From: Pedobacter sp. Leaf250
GTDB lineage: Bacteria > Bacteroidota > Bacteroidia > Sphingobacteriales > Sphingobacteriaceae
Assembly (NCBI RefSeq): GCF_920984735.1
Contig: NZ_CAKLBU010000002.1
Span: forward strand, 62,001-126,000
Reading direction: 5' to 3'
Length of the DNA: 64,000 nt
Below, piece after piece: positions 55,815 through 63,821 of this stretch. Made by a program: the position numbers and the translations under genes. Below the pieces are notes generated by a model. That model ran no database searches, was not told where the DNA came from, and was given only the letters and a program-made list of their open reading frames with translations. Position 1 is the stretch's first letter. Every line of letters starts with the position of its first letter.

Positions 55815-57221
55815 TTATTCTGCTCTCTTCAACCCAAACTTCTCAATCTTGCTGTATAAATGACTTCTTTGAATGTCAATCTCATCAGCAGTTTTGGAAA
55901 CATTCCAGTTGTTTTTCTCGAGTTTAAATTTGATAAATTCTTTTTCTGCGTGGTCTTTATAATCCTGAAAATTATTAAAACTATCGAAAGAAGATGACAT
56001 ACCCGAACCTCCTGAATTGCCTGCTATTTGTGTGCTTGATGCAGCACCAATGTTTGTTCCACCACCTGGATTAGCGAAAGCACGAACATCATTTTCAGTA
56101 ATTACTTTATCACTTAAAATAATTAATCGTTCGATCATGTTGTGTAACTCACGAACATTACCTGTCCATGGCAAAGCTTGTAAAGCTGCCATCCCACTGT
56201 CGTTAATTTTTTTAACCGGCATGCCGTAATCATTGCAAATACTCTCTAAAAAATTTTGTGCAATTACCGGAATATCATCAGTTCGTTCCGTTAAATGCGG
56301 AACGTGAATATTTATTACATTTAATCGGTGGTACAAATCCATACGGAAATTACCATCCTCAATCTCTTTTAACAGATCTTTATTGGTCGCTGCCAAAACA
56401 CGAACATTAACTTCGATTTCCTTTTCACCACCTACTCTAGAAATTTTATGCTCTTGTAAAGCACGAAGTACTTTTGCTTGTGCAGAAAGGCTCATGTCGC
56501 CAATTTCATCTAAAAATAGAGTTCCGCCGTTAGCCAATTCGAATTTACCAATGCGTTGTTTTACAGCTGAAGTAAATGAGCCCTTTTCATGGCCAAACAA
56601 TTCACTTTCAATTAATTCTGATGGAATTGCAGCGCAATTTACTTCAATTAAAGGGCTGTCAGCACGATTTGATTTTTCGTGTAACCAACGCGCTACCAAT
56701 TCTTTACCGCTTCCATTTGCGCCTGTAATTAAAACACGGGCCTCAGTAGGTGCTACACGCTCAATAGTTTCTTTAATTTTGGAAATGCTTTCGGATTCGC
56801 CAAGTATTTCGCGGGTTTTACTTGCCTTACGCTTTAATACTTTAGTTTCAGTAACTAAAGTTCCACGGTCTAAACCATTACGAACAGTAATTAATAAACG
56901 GTTTAAATCTGGTGGTTTTGAAATAAAATCGAACGCACCTTTTTTGCTGGCTTCAATGGCCGTTTCAACCGTTCCGTGACCAGAAATCATGATGAAAGGT
57001 AAATCTGGTTTGATGATTTGTGCCTGTTCTAGCACTTCCATACCATCCATCTTATTCATCTTAATGTCGCAAAGAACCAAGTCGAAATTGGTTTTCTTAA
57101 TCATTTCAAGGCCATCGATACCATTATCGATATCTTCAACATCGTAGTTTTCGTATTCTAAGATTTCTCGAAGGGTGCTTCTTATCGCCCGCTCATCATC
57201 AATAATTAGTAGTTTGGCCAT
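55815..57221 (-). CDS. NtrC/ZraR-type sigma-54-dependent response regulator
   Basis: A 468-residue three-domain regulator. The receiver has Asp52 in VLCDIKM. The AAA+ domain has Walker A GANGSGKE (167-174), the sigma-54 contact loop and Walker B GGTLFLDEIGDM. The Fis-type helix-turn-helix is near the C-terminus (NNWNVSKTADEIDIQRSHLY). In the loop the usual GAFTGA reads GSFTSA (214-219), a deviation I believe common in this Bacteroidota branch. There is no kinase gene next to it. The targets are not known. Confidence 0.93.
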   Translation of the reverse strand: MAKLLIIDDERAIRSTLREILEYENYDVEDIDNGIDGLEMIKKTNFDLVLCDIKMNKMDGMEVLEQAQIIKPDLPFIMISGHGTVETAIEASKKGAFDFISKPPDLNRLLITVRNGLDRGTLVTETKVLKRKASKTREILGESESISKIKETIERVAPTEARVLITGANGSGKELVARWLHEKSNRADSPLIEVNCAAIPSELIESELFGHEKGSFTSAVKQRIGKFELANGGTLFLDEIGDMSLSAQAKVLRALQEHKISRVGGEKEIEVNVRVLAATNKDLLKEIEDGNFRMDLYHRLNVINIHVPHLTERTDDIPVIAQNFLESICNDYGMPVKKINDSGMAALQALPWTGNVRELHNMIERLIILSDKVITENDVRAFANPGGGTNIGAASSTQIAGNSGGSGMSSSFDSFNNFQDYKDHAEKEFIKFKLEKNNWNVSKTADEIDIQRSHLYSKIEKFGLKRAE

Positions 57222-57434
57222 TTAATATGTGTTTATTCTAATTGATATGCGAATATATTATTTTTAAATTAATGTATAGTTTTTTATACAATGATTTAGG
57301 CTATAAACGAGAAATCGATAAAAAGGTTTTAAATTTTATCTCAAAAATATAGGATAGAAAATCCATCCTTTAGTTTATTCTTTTTTGAGAGAGCGTTTAT
57401 AATTATTTAGAAACAATTAGATAGAATTTCATCG

Positions 57435-57544
57435 GATGAAATAGTCCTGCTGTACATTGTAGCCCCGATATATACCTGTGCAAAAGCAAAACTTACCTGA
57501 TAAAAAATAAACAGCGGTTTAAATCGGGGGCTGCCATTTCCATC
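57435..57544. repeat. Structured intergenic element, type with AGCCCCGAT/ATCGGGGGCT stem
   Basis: An inverted repeat of about 9 bp (AGCCCCGAT at 57461-57469, ATCGGGGGCT at 57523-57532) with outer arms GATGAAAT and ATTTCCATC. It is more GC-rich than its surroundings. It lies in the long gap after the NtrC gene (57222-58028), which also holds the repeats at 57607-57696 and 57753-57780. Confidence 0.5.
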
Positions 57545-57606
57545 AGGTTTATTTTACATAATTTTCTGCATCTAACATCATCTGGAAACTGTTAATAAAA
57601 TTAAAT

Positions 57607-57696
57607 CGTCATTTCGAGCGAAGCCGAGAGATCTTTGGCATATATTGTTAGATTCAAAAGATTTCTCTATTTCGCTGCGCTCCAATCGAAATAACG
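57607..57696. repeat. Intergenic palindrome of the CGTCATTTCGAGCGAAG type
   Basis: The left arm CGTCATTTCGAGCGAAGCCG and the right arm (57664-57696, reverse complement with small gaps) pair around a ~30-bp centre. Sequences of this kind are repeated many times in Bacteroidota genomes as intergenic palindromes. Confidence 0.65.
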
Positions 57697-57752
57697 AAGA
57701 CGAAACAATTTCAATATTTTAAATAATAGCATAACTATGAAAAATCAAACCC

Positions 57753-57780
57753 TTTTCCGTGCTTTCTGTGTTTCCGTGGC
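57753..57780. repeat. Half element of the GTGTTTCCGTGGC type
   Basis: A single copy of the TTTCCGTGGC motif, related to both arms of the palindrome at 58904-58969 on the other side of rnpB. Confidence 0.5.
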
Positions 57781-58028
57781 AAAACATTAAAAGGAAGTTC
57801 GAGTTAATTAGGGCTTTGGGTAGGTTTTTAAGTTCAATGCTACAGGTTTTGTTTTTTAAACCTGATTGAAATAAAAATACTTTTTGTTGTACAAAGTTAA
57901 TAGTTTTCCAATTCCTTCCCACTAGCAACAACGACCATAACGCATAAAAAAAACGCAAAAAGATTGTAATGGAAAGCAGGGCTGAATTAGCTGAAGAGTT
58001 ACTGTTTTCGCTTTTCAAAAAAATAAAA

Positions 58029-58405
58029 AAATGCAGGTCTGTAAGCCGGGTTCTGTTTCTCGATTGCTCAAGGTTTCTATCATTAATCCACTGTAAACGT
58101 TGCCATTTACCTCTAACGACCTACCCACTAACATCGGACGGGCAGCCCTACATGCGTTAGCCTATTTGGTCTTTCAACTCCCGGGGTTTACAAACCACTG
58201 CAGTCGCCTGCAATGCTCGTGCGCTCTTACCACACGTTTTCACCCTTTCCCAACTTGCGTTGGGTGGTATATTTTCTGTTGCACTCATCCGTAATTCAAG
58301 TTTTCATTCTTGAATTCCTTTCCGTTAGAAAGCGAGATGCCCTGCGTTGCCCGGACTTTCCTCTCTCCCAATAAATCGGGACAGCGATAGAACAACCTGC
58401 ATTTT
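58029..58405 (-). ncRNA. rnpB: RNase P RNA, bacterial type A-like
   Basis: The catalytic RNA that trims the 5' leader of pre-tRNAs. On the minus strand the 5' end reads GAGGAAAGTCCGGGC (the conserved CR-I signature, about 58349-58363). The 3' end carries ACAGAACCCGGCTTACAGAC. The two ends pair through a P1 stem, AATGCAGGT with ACCTGCATT (58031-58039 and ~58394-58402), which sets the boundaries to within a few bases. A CATCTTTG box near the 5' end, one mismatch from TAnnTTTG, could be its -7 element. Confidence 0.93.
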
Positions 58406-58462
58406 GCGCAAAGATGCTTGTTTTTGACCACAAAGACATCAAGAAAACTAAGATTTTTGCAG

Positions 58463-58885
58463 TTATTTACAATTTTGCAGTTGAGTAGAGACTTGAGTGT
58501 ACGGTACAAATCCTTGTTTGTTCCCGAATGAATTGGTAACGAAAACCATCACTTGCGCCACATCAATATCTGCTAATTCGGGAAATGCTGGCATTTTTTC
58601 TTTGTATTCTTTGCCATGAATAGTAAAAGTTTCGTTAGCTCCATTTTTAATAATGCAAGCTAAACGGTTTTTGTTGGTTTTAAGGAAAACTGAATCGGTT
58701 AACGGAGGTGCAAGCTGACCCAAACCTTCACCATTTTCGCCATGACAATTTTGACATTTAGCTTTGTAGATATCTTTACCGTTAGACATATAATTCTGTA
58801 AATCGATGGTTTCCTGGTTTTGACAAGAAACGATGATAGCAACAATTGAAAGCAGAAAAATAGAATTGATGATGTATTTGCGCAT
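58463..58885 (-). CDS. c-type cytochrome lipoprotein
   Basis: A 140-residue class I cytochrome c anchored as a lipoprotein (lipobox Cys21). One haem-binding motif CQNCH (Cys44, Cys47, His48) and a likely axial Met in EKMPAFPEL. The chain is short, single-haem. It is the last gene of the minus-strand cytochrome/copper group that runs from 63574 to here, 92 bases after the SCO gene, with a palindrome (58904-58969) between. It could pass electrons to an oxidase or peroxidase. Confidence 0.9.
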   Translation of the reverse strand: MRKYIINSIFLLSIVAIIVSCQNQETIDLQNYMSNGKDIYKAKCQNCHGENGEGLGQLAPPLTDSVFLKTNKNRLACIIKNGANETFTIHGKEYKEKMPAFPELADIDVAQVMVFVTNSFGNKQGFVPYTQVSTQLQNCK

Positions 58886-58903
58886 AGATGGTTTATTTTA
58901 TTT

Positions 58904-58969
58904 GCCACGGAAACACTAAAAGCACAGAAAATTAGAAATTTATTCCGTGTAAATCTGTGTTTCCGTGGC
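58904..58969. repeat. Intergenic palindrome of the GCCACGGAAACAC type
   Basis: The left arm GCCACGGAAACAC (58904-58916) and the right arm GTGTTTCCGTGGC (about 58957-58969) are inverted copies with a ~40-base centre. A related half element lies at 57753-57780. Confidence 0.6.
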
Positions 58970-58977
58970 TAAATATT

Positions 58978-59628
58978 TTACTTTTTATATTCTGCTAATA
59001 AAACAGGAATATCCTTTTTCAATTGTTCTACCTGGTCTTCTTTGGTTCCATCATAAGCACCACGGATCCGCCTATCCTTATCAACTAAAACCAAATAACC
59101 TTGGTGAATATAGCCATCTTTTGCTGTGCTGTCTTCGCCAACTGCTACTAAATAGTTTTTCTCTGCTAAAGTGTAAACGCTATCCTTACTGCCATAAAGA
59201 AATTGCCATTTAGCCCCATCAACACCTAATTTTTGAGCATATTTTTTTAAAACATATGGCCTGTCGTACTTGAAATCGATGGTATGAGATACAAACATTA
59301 CATCGGGATTGGTTTTAAATTCATTGTAAACCGTCATCAAATTGCGGTGCATAGTTGGGCAAATTGTGGTGCAAGATGTAAAGAAAAAATCGGCCACATA
59401 CACTTTTCCGTCGGTTGCTTTATTAGTGGTAACAATGCTATCCTGATTTAAAAAAGACCAATTGGGGATGGTTTGATAAACGGTATCAATCTTCTCAACG
59501 CCAGCTGCATCTTTAACAGTTTCTGCATGGCGCTCGCCGTAAAATGGCAGTTTCTTTTCTTGCTGACAAGATGAAAGTATTGTAATAAATAGCAAACAAA
59601 ATGCTATTGAAGAAATAATTTTATTCAT
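58978..59628 (-). CDS. SCO1/SenC-family copper chaperone
   Basis: A 216-residue lipoprotein (lipobox Cys21) with a thioredoxin-like SCO fold. The metal-binding motif is Cys86-x3-Cys90 in FFTSCTTICPTM, with a distal His in the GYIHQGYLVLVD strand, the usual three ligands for Cu. SCO proteins insert copper in cytochrome oxidase or act in disulfide/copper redox chemistry. It lies between a cytochrome c gene and a lipoprotein gene, consistent with copper-linked respiration. Confidence 0.95.
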   Translation of the reverse strand: MNKIISSIAFCLLFITILSSCQQEKKLPFYGERHAETVKDAAGVEKIDTVYQTIPNWSFLNQDSIVTTNKATDGKVYVADFFFTSCTTICPTMHRNLMTVYNEFKTNPDVMFVSHTIDFKYDRPYVLKKYAQKLGVDGAKWQFLYGSKDSVYTLAEKNYLVAVGEDSTAKDGYIHQGYLVLVDKDRRIRGAYDGTKEDQVEQLKKDIPVLLAEYKK

Positions 59629-59713
59629 GGTGATTTCTTAAAGTGTAAATATACAACCTCTGTTTTGCAGATGGCAATTTATAGAGATTTTATTGTTTTG
59701 TTTAAATTTGATT

Positions 59714-59769
59714 CCTACGGATTAAATAGATTTTGTTAATTTTTAATGTTAATCTGCGTAATCCGCAGG
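59714..59769. repeat. Intergenic inverted repeat of the CCTGCGGATT type
   Basis: CCTACGGATT (59714-59723) pairs with AATCCGCAGG (59760-59769) with one mismatch, with further matching bases inside. It is another short palindrome class of this genome, located between the SCO gene and the 151-residue lipoprotein gene. Confidence 0.55.
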
Positions 59770-59781
59770 AAAATATATTAC

Positions 59782-60237
59782 CTAATGTTTATGGTGCATT
59801 GTGTCTATCTTTTCAGCTGGCAAAATATTATAAACTTTTAAAACAGAATCTGATTCTCCGGTAACCTTGATATACCCATCTTCAACTGCTCTGATTTTTA
59901 CCATTTCTGATTTGTAGTAATCTAAATCCTCTTGTTCAGTTTTACCTTTAAAATCATCTTTAAAGAAATGCATCCAATCCATCATATTTTCATCGGCTTT
60001 GTTTAATCTGAAGATTAATTCAGCTAAACTTAGAGAATCTTTAGCAGATTTAATTTTATCAGATTTTAGAATAGATTCTAATTTCATTTTATTTTTAATC
60101 ACTTTTTCGCCATCCATCATTAATTTATCGTGGATATTTAAAACTTCTTTTTTAATATCGTTCGCTTTAGGATCTGTATTACAGGCACCAAAAAACAAGA
60201 TTAGCGCTGATGCAATTACTGTTATTTTATTTTTCAT
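59782..60237 (-). CDS. Small helical lipoprotein
   Basis: A 151-residue lipoprotein (lipobox FFGAC, Cys19) whose mature part is mainly helical and charged (KKEVLNIHDKLMMDGEKVIKNKMKLESI), suggesting a coiled coil. It resembles proteins often labelled 'viral A-type inclusion protein' in Bacteroidota, a name without proven meaning. The C-terminus ends TMHHKH, a His-rich tail that could bind metal. It lies three bases downstream of the CDICGC barrel gene, in the same operon. Confidence 0.6.
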   Translation of the reverse strand: MKNKITVIASALILFFGACNTDPKANDIKKEVLNIHDKLMMDGEKVIKNKMKLESILKSDKIKSAKDSLSLAELIFRLNKADENMMDWMHFFKDDFKGKTEQEDLDYYKSEMVKIRAVEDGYIKVTGESDSVLKVYNILPAEKIDTMHHKH

Positions 60238-60240
60238 TTT

Positions 60241-61218
60241 TTAAAAATTATAGGTTAAACCAACATAAACTTTACCTGCACTCATGGGATGGTCGGTTTT
60301 TGCTTCCCAAATGTTTTTCTGAATGCCAGCATTAAGCGCAATGTTTTTATAGAAAATATCTGCACCAACACCACCCATCAAGTTATTCATTACGTGTTCG
60401 CCTGTTTTTATGCCTTTGTATTTTTCTCCTCCAGAATATTCATAGAAAAACTGGGCTGATGGCATCACTTGTACATCTTTACCAATTCTTTGGGTGTAGA
60501 AAATATTAAGGAAACTGGTGGTGCTGTTTGCAATTCCCTCATCACGGCTATTTGTTCCATTAATTTTATAAGAGGTGTTTATATTTGCACCAAATTTGCC
60601 TAAACCAACCATATAGTTTAGGTAAATAAAACCATCAGTGCTTCCTGTTCCGCCTTGCATTAGCGATGAATAACGAATTCCCTCAATATTTTTGAAGTCG
60701 TTTTTTCCTGTCGGAAGTTTTAATCCTACGCCGGCAATGAGTTGTTGCTTAAAATTATCTTCCAATTTTTGGACAACATGATATCCTACATAAAAATTAA
60801 CATCACCAATCCCCGAAATGGATGAAGTATAGCCATTATATCGCTCGCTATTTGATACATAAGGAAGAATGGCATTGATTTCCAATCTGCTGTTGATAAA
60901 GTATTTTCCTCTGATCTCCATAGAACGATACAATTCATAATCATCAGGATTACCTGCATGGCTAGTTATCGGTGAATTCTGACTTCGGGCGGGGATAAAA
61001 AATTTTCCTCCTTTAGGAAACAGCGAATGTGGCTGACCATCGTAACCATTAAATGAGCGATAGCGATATAATAAGCTGATGCTATTGCGATTATAATATG
61101 GTGTAATGCCCATAAAACAGCCGCAAATATCACATGCAAAAACATTGCTGTTCACCAAAACGAATAGCACGATGAGTAATTTACGATTCGCTATACAATG
61201 TGTTTTTGATAAATTCAT
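60241..61218 (-). CDS. Outer-membrane beta-barrel with N-terminal CDICGC motif
   Basis: A 325-residue protein with a signal peptide and, just after cleavage, CDICGCF (Cys29, 32, 34), then an extended beta-rich part with a terminal aromatic (LTYNF). This 'transporter-like' outer-membrane barrel often accompanies SCO and MbnP/cytochrome genes in Bacteroidota; the three Cys probably bind a metal. The first 38 bases overlap the upstream dihaem gene. Function is inferred from context only. Confidence 0.7.
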   Translation of the reverse strand: MNLSKTHCIANRKLLIVLFVLVNSNVFACDICGCFMGITPYYNRNSISLLYRYRSFNGYDGQPHSLFPKGGKFFIPARSQNSPITSHAGNPDDYELYRSMEIRGKYFINSRLEINAILPYVSNSERYNGYTSSISGIGDVNFYVGYHVVQKLEDNFKQQLIAGVGLKLPTGKNDFKNIEGIRYSSLMQGGTGSTDGFIYLNYMVGLGKFGANINTSYKINGTNSRDEGIANSTTSFLNIFYTQRIGKDVQVMPSAQFFYEYSGGEKYKGIKTGEHVMNNLMGGVGADIFYKNIALNAGIQKNIWEAKTDHPMSAGKVYVGLTYNF

Positions 61219-62218
61219 TGTCTGTTAATGTTTTTAAAAATGCCTTAATATGTTCTTTTTCTGATTCGTTGAGCGAGATGCCATTTTTCAATCTGGCATC
61301 TAAATTTGTCGCTGCTTTAACGCCTGAATTGTAATGCTCTAAAACTTCATCCAAATTGTAAAAACGGCCATCGTGCATGTAAGGTCCAGTATATTCGATG
61401 TTGCGCAGTGTGGGTACTCGGAATATTCCAAAATCTGTACTCAGGCCTGTAATGTGCGATCGACCCTCATCAGCACTGACCAAATCCAGGCCATTACTTT
61501 TGTATGAAAAATCAGTAAAGAATGGCTCTGCATGACATGATGTACATTTTTCTTTGAATAAGTTATATCCTGCTAATTCTGTTGATGAAAATGAATAACC
61601 GCTCTCTTTACGCATTACCTTATCATATTTGGAATTTCCTGAAACCAGTACAGCTGTAAATTGCGTCATCGATTTCAAAATCCTTTGTGAATTGATATCA
61701 GTAGAACCAAAAGCCTGCTTAAATAACTCAGGATAAGGAGCTGTACTTTTTAAAAAAGCAATAATGGTTTCAATATCTGTTCTCATTTCACAAGCATCGG
61801 TAACGGCGTTCAATGGGGATGTTTCGAGGTTTTTTACACCGCCATCCCAAAAGAAAGCCTTTTGCCAAGCCAAGTTGAAAAGGGGTGGGGCATTCCTTTT
61901 CCCTTGGCAATTATCAACCCCGTGGCTAACCTTATGGTCGAGGTTTGCAAATGCTGCAAATTGCTGATGGCAGCTGCCACAAGAAACACTTTTATCAGCC
62001 GATAAACGAGCATCATAAAACAACTTTTTGCCCAATGCGAAACCTGCATTTGTTAGTTGATTATCTTCGAATTGATATGCTGGCGATGGGAAATTTGATG
62101 GAACCGAAAAAGTTATTTTCGTTTCTTCAGGATTAATTACATCTTCATTTTTACTGCAAGCATACATCAATGCAATGCTCAGAACAAGCATTGCAAAGAC
62201 GATTGATTTCCGCCACAT
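61181..62218 (-). CDS. MbnH/MauG-like dihaem peroxidase family protein
   Basis: A 345-residue lipoprotein-type exported protein (lipobox Cys21) with two c-type haem motifs, CGSCH (80-84) and CTSCH (225-229). It belongs to the cytochrome c peroxidase/MauG group. MbnH, a close branch, oxidises a tryptophan of its partner MbnP to kynurenine. The gene directly precedes, by one base, an MbnP-like gene upstream, so MbnH is the favoured reading, with cytochrome c peroxidase as the alternative. Its 3' end overlaps the CDICGC barrel gene by 38 bases. Confidence 0.88.
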   Translation of the reverse strand: MWRKSIVFAMLVLSIALMYACSKNEDVINPEETKITFSVPSNFPSPAYQFEDNQLTNAGFALGKKLFYDARLSADKSVSCGSCHQQFAAFANLDHKVSHGVDNCQGKRNAPPLFNLAWQKAFFWDGGVKNLETSPLNAVTDACEMRTDIETIIAFLKSTAPYPELFKQAFGSTDINSQRILKSMTQFTAVLVSGNSKYDKVMRKESGYSFSSTELAGYNLFKEKCTSCHAEPFFTDFSYKSNGLDLVSADEGRSHITGLSTDFGIFRVPTLRNIEYTGPYMHDGRFYNLDEVLEHYNSGVKAATNLDARLKNGISLNESEKEHIKAFLKTLTDNEFIKNTLYSES

Positions 62219-62219
62219 A

Positions 62220-62990
62220 TTAATTATGAATATGGTCTAAACGAAATAAACCTTTCGCATAATTGTTAGCTACCAAAACCGAATTAGCGCCACCCATTGT
62301 AAAATTTAAGGAAGCAAAGCTGATATCGGTTGTACCTGTAAATAATGCAGCAGCATTTACAATAAAGTGCATATTGGGTTTGGCGTCGGTCCTAATTCGT
62401 AAAGGATTCGCAGCATTGATTTCGGTAGAAAAGGTTCTAATGGTATTGTTCGGGTCGACAACTCCACCAATATGAAAAGTTAACATATTGCTTGTTGCTG
62501 TGGATTTCGGTGAGCTACCTTCCAATTTCACAAAAATGTAACCGCTGTTCCAGGTCCAGAACATTCCATTAATTGGGTCTAATGCACCTGTTTGCGCACC
62601 TGCAAAATTGCGGGCATAATCTACGCCAATGGTGTATTCAATTTTAGTATAATCTCCTGTTGGAACATCATTTATAGTAATCAATTTTGAAGCACTTTTT
62701 GATTCATCAATTAAAAAATAACTTTCAGGAATCAAATAAGTTGATCCATCAGCCTTGCTTAATTTAATGTTGCTTACGTAATATTTGAATACGTTAATTT
62801 TAAAATCTTCGCCTTTTGCATTTTTGTAAGTATTCGTATTTAAAGCCAAAGCTGCACCATTAACCTGGTGCTCAAATTCGATGGTAAAGCTTGATTTCGT
62901 ATTTGCTGTGATATCATCATCGCTTTTTTTGCATGATGATAAAAGTATAATTGGGCATAACAATGCCAGTAAATATTGTGATATTTTCAT
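62220..62990 (-). CDS. MbnP-family copper-binding lipoprotein
   Basis: A 256-residue lipoprotein from ATG 62988-62990 (MKISQYLLALLCP, lipobox Cys20). The frame continues upstream to 63044 but that is not signal-like. The family signature is present: DFKINVFKYYVSNIKL (64-79) and GMFWTWNSGYIFVKLEG (142-158), where Trp145/Trp147 are candidates for the modified tryptophan. Potential Cu ligands include His173, His208, His253 and His255. MbnP binds copper in the periplasm. The MbnH-like gene follows with one base between. Confidence 0.88.
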   Translation of the reverse strand: MKISQYLLALLCPIILLSSCKKSDDDITANTKSSFTIEFEHQVNGAALALNTNTYKNAKGEDFKINVFKYYVSNIKLSKADGSTYLIPESYFLIDESKSASKLITINDVPTGDYTKIEYTIGVDYARNFAGAQTGALDPINGMFWTWNSGYIFVKLEGSSPKSTATSNMLTFHIGGVVDPNNTIRTFSTEINAANPLRIRTDAKPNMHFIVNAAALFTGTTDISFASLNFTMGGANSVLVANNYAKGLFRLDHIHN

Positions 62991-63036
62991 TTTTGAAAAT
63001 TTGGATAAGTAATAAAATTGAGTGTGTTCTAATACA

Positions 63037-63119
63037 GTCGTCATGCTGAATTTATTTCAGCATCTTTCATGCTAAGCCGTCTTGCTACAAAGGCTATGAA
63101 TCAAGTTCAGAGTGACGAC
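63037..63119. repeat. Intergenic palindrome of the GTCATGCTGAA type
   Basis: The left end GTCGTCATGCTGAA (63037-63050) and the right end TTCAGAGTGACGAC (63106-63119) form imperfect inverted arms. Such 'GTCATGCTGAACTTG...' palindromes are common between genes of Sphingobacteriaceae. Confidence 0.6.
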
Positions 63120-63202
63120 CGTCCATGTAAAATGCCAACCAAGTTACCTAATGATTTTATATCGGTATTTGAGGATGACGAACAGTAAAAAAAAAATTTA
63201 AC

Positions 63203-63574
63203 TTAAACCGTTTTCGGTGGATGAAAAATAGAAACAGAAAGATCTTTAACCGGCTTTTCGATATAACCGTTTTCTGATTTAATAATGAAATATGGGATTT
63301 GGTGATTGATTGCAGTAATCTGAAATTTCGGTTCAGCTTCTACAATTCGTTTTAAATTTTCCTGAACCTGTTTATTTTTGCTATCTAAATCTTTCAATTT
63401 TTTAGCTAAAAAACATTGTCCGTCACAATGCAATTCGGGGTGTTCTTTGTTGATACAAAACACACTGGTAATGTATTCTTTGTTCATTTTGTAACCAGAA
63501 TAAACCACTAACTGCATCGCCCCATTTGAAACCGAGCAAATCACTAAAAGGTATATCAGGATTTTTTTGAACAT
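63203..63574 (-). CDS. Exported small cysteine-containing protein
   Basis: A 123-residue protein with an N-terminal hydrophobic signal/anchor (residues 5-20). After it comes SVFCINKEHPELHCDGQCFLAKKL with three Cys and two His in a compact cluster, a possible metal site. The rest is charged and short. I recognise similar genes next to copper and heavy-metal genes of Bacteroidota but no defined function. It is the first gene on the minus strand of the group that leads into MbnP, with a repeat-bearing gap of 212 bases. Confidence 0.6.
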   Translation of the reverse strand: MFKKILIYLLVICSVSNGAMQLVVYSGYKMNKEYITSVFCINKEHPELHCDGQCFLAKKLKDLDSKNKQVQENLKRIVEAEPKFQITAINHQIPYFIIKSENGYIEKPVKDLSVSIFHPPKTV

Positions 63575-63762
63575 TTTATCTGCTGCAAAAGTATTAAAGA
63601 AATTGGTTGCAGCAAAGAAAAAGCATTTTTTAAACTATTGATTGAAATCAACTGGCATAAATACTGAACAGGATTGAAAAAGGAAAAATCGAGAAAGGTC
63701 AGCAAATTGCTATTTCATTTATAGCCATCAGTTTCCCCTGACGCAATATTTTGTAACAAAAA

Positions 63763-63790
63763 AAACCAGATGCATTAGTACATCTGGTTT
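63763..63790 (-). terminator. Terminator after the phosphohexomutase gene
   Basis: AAACCAGATG (63763-63772) pairs perfectly with CATCTGGTTT (63781-63790), with an 8-nt loop. On the minus strand it is followed by a T-rich tract. It lies 31 bases past the stop of the mutase gene. Confidence 0.8.
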
Positions 63791-63821
63791 TAATATTTAA
63801 TCTGCAAATATGTGGCTAAAC

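Noticed and set aside
56383..56979. A 198-codon plus-strand frame inside the NtrC-type gene
   Set aside because: A shadow of the AAA+ domain, with no motif and no start signal.
57719..58018. A 99-codon minus-strand frame downstream of rnpB
   Set aside because: It overlaps repeat half-elements and the end of the RNA region; low complexity and no similarity to known proteins.
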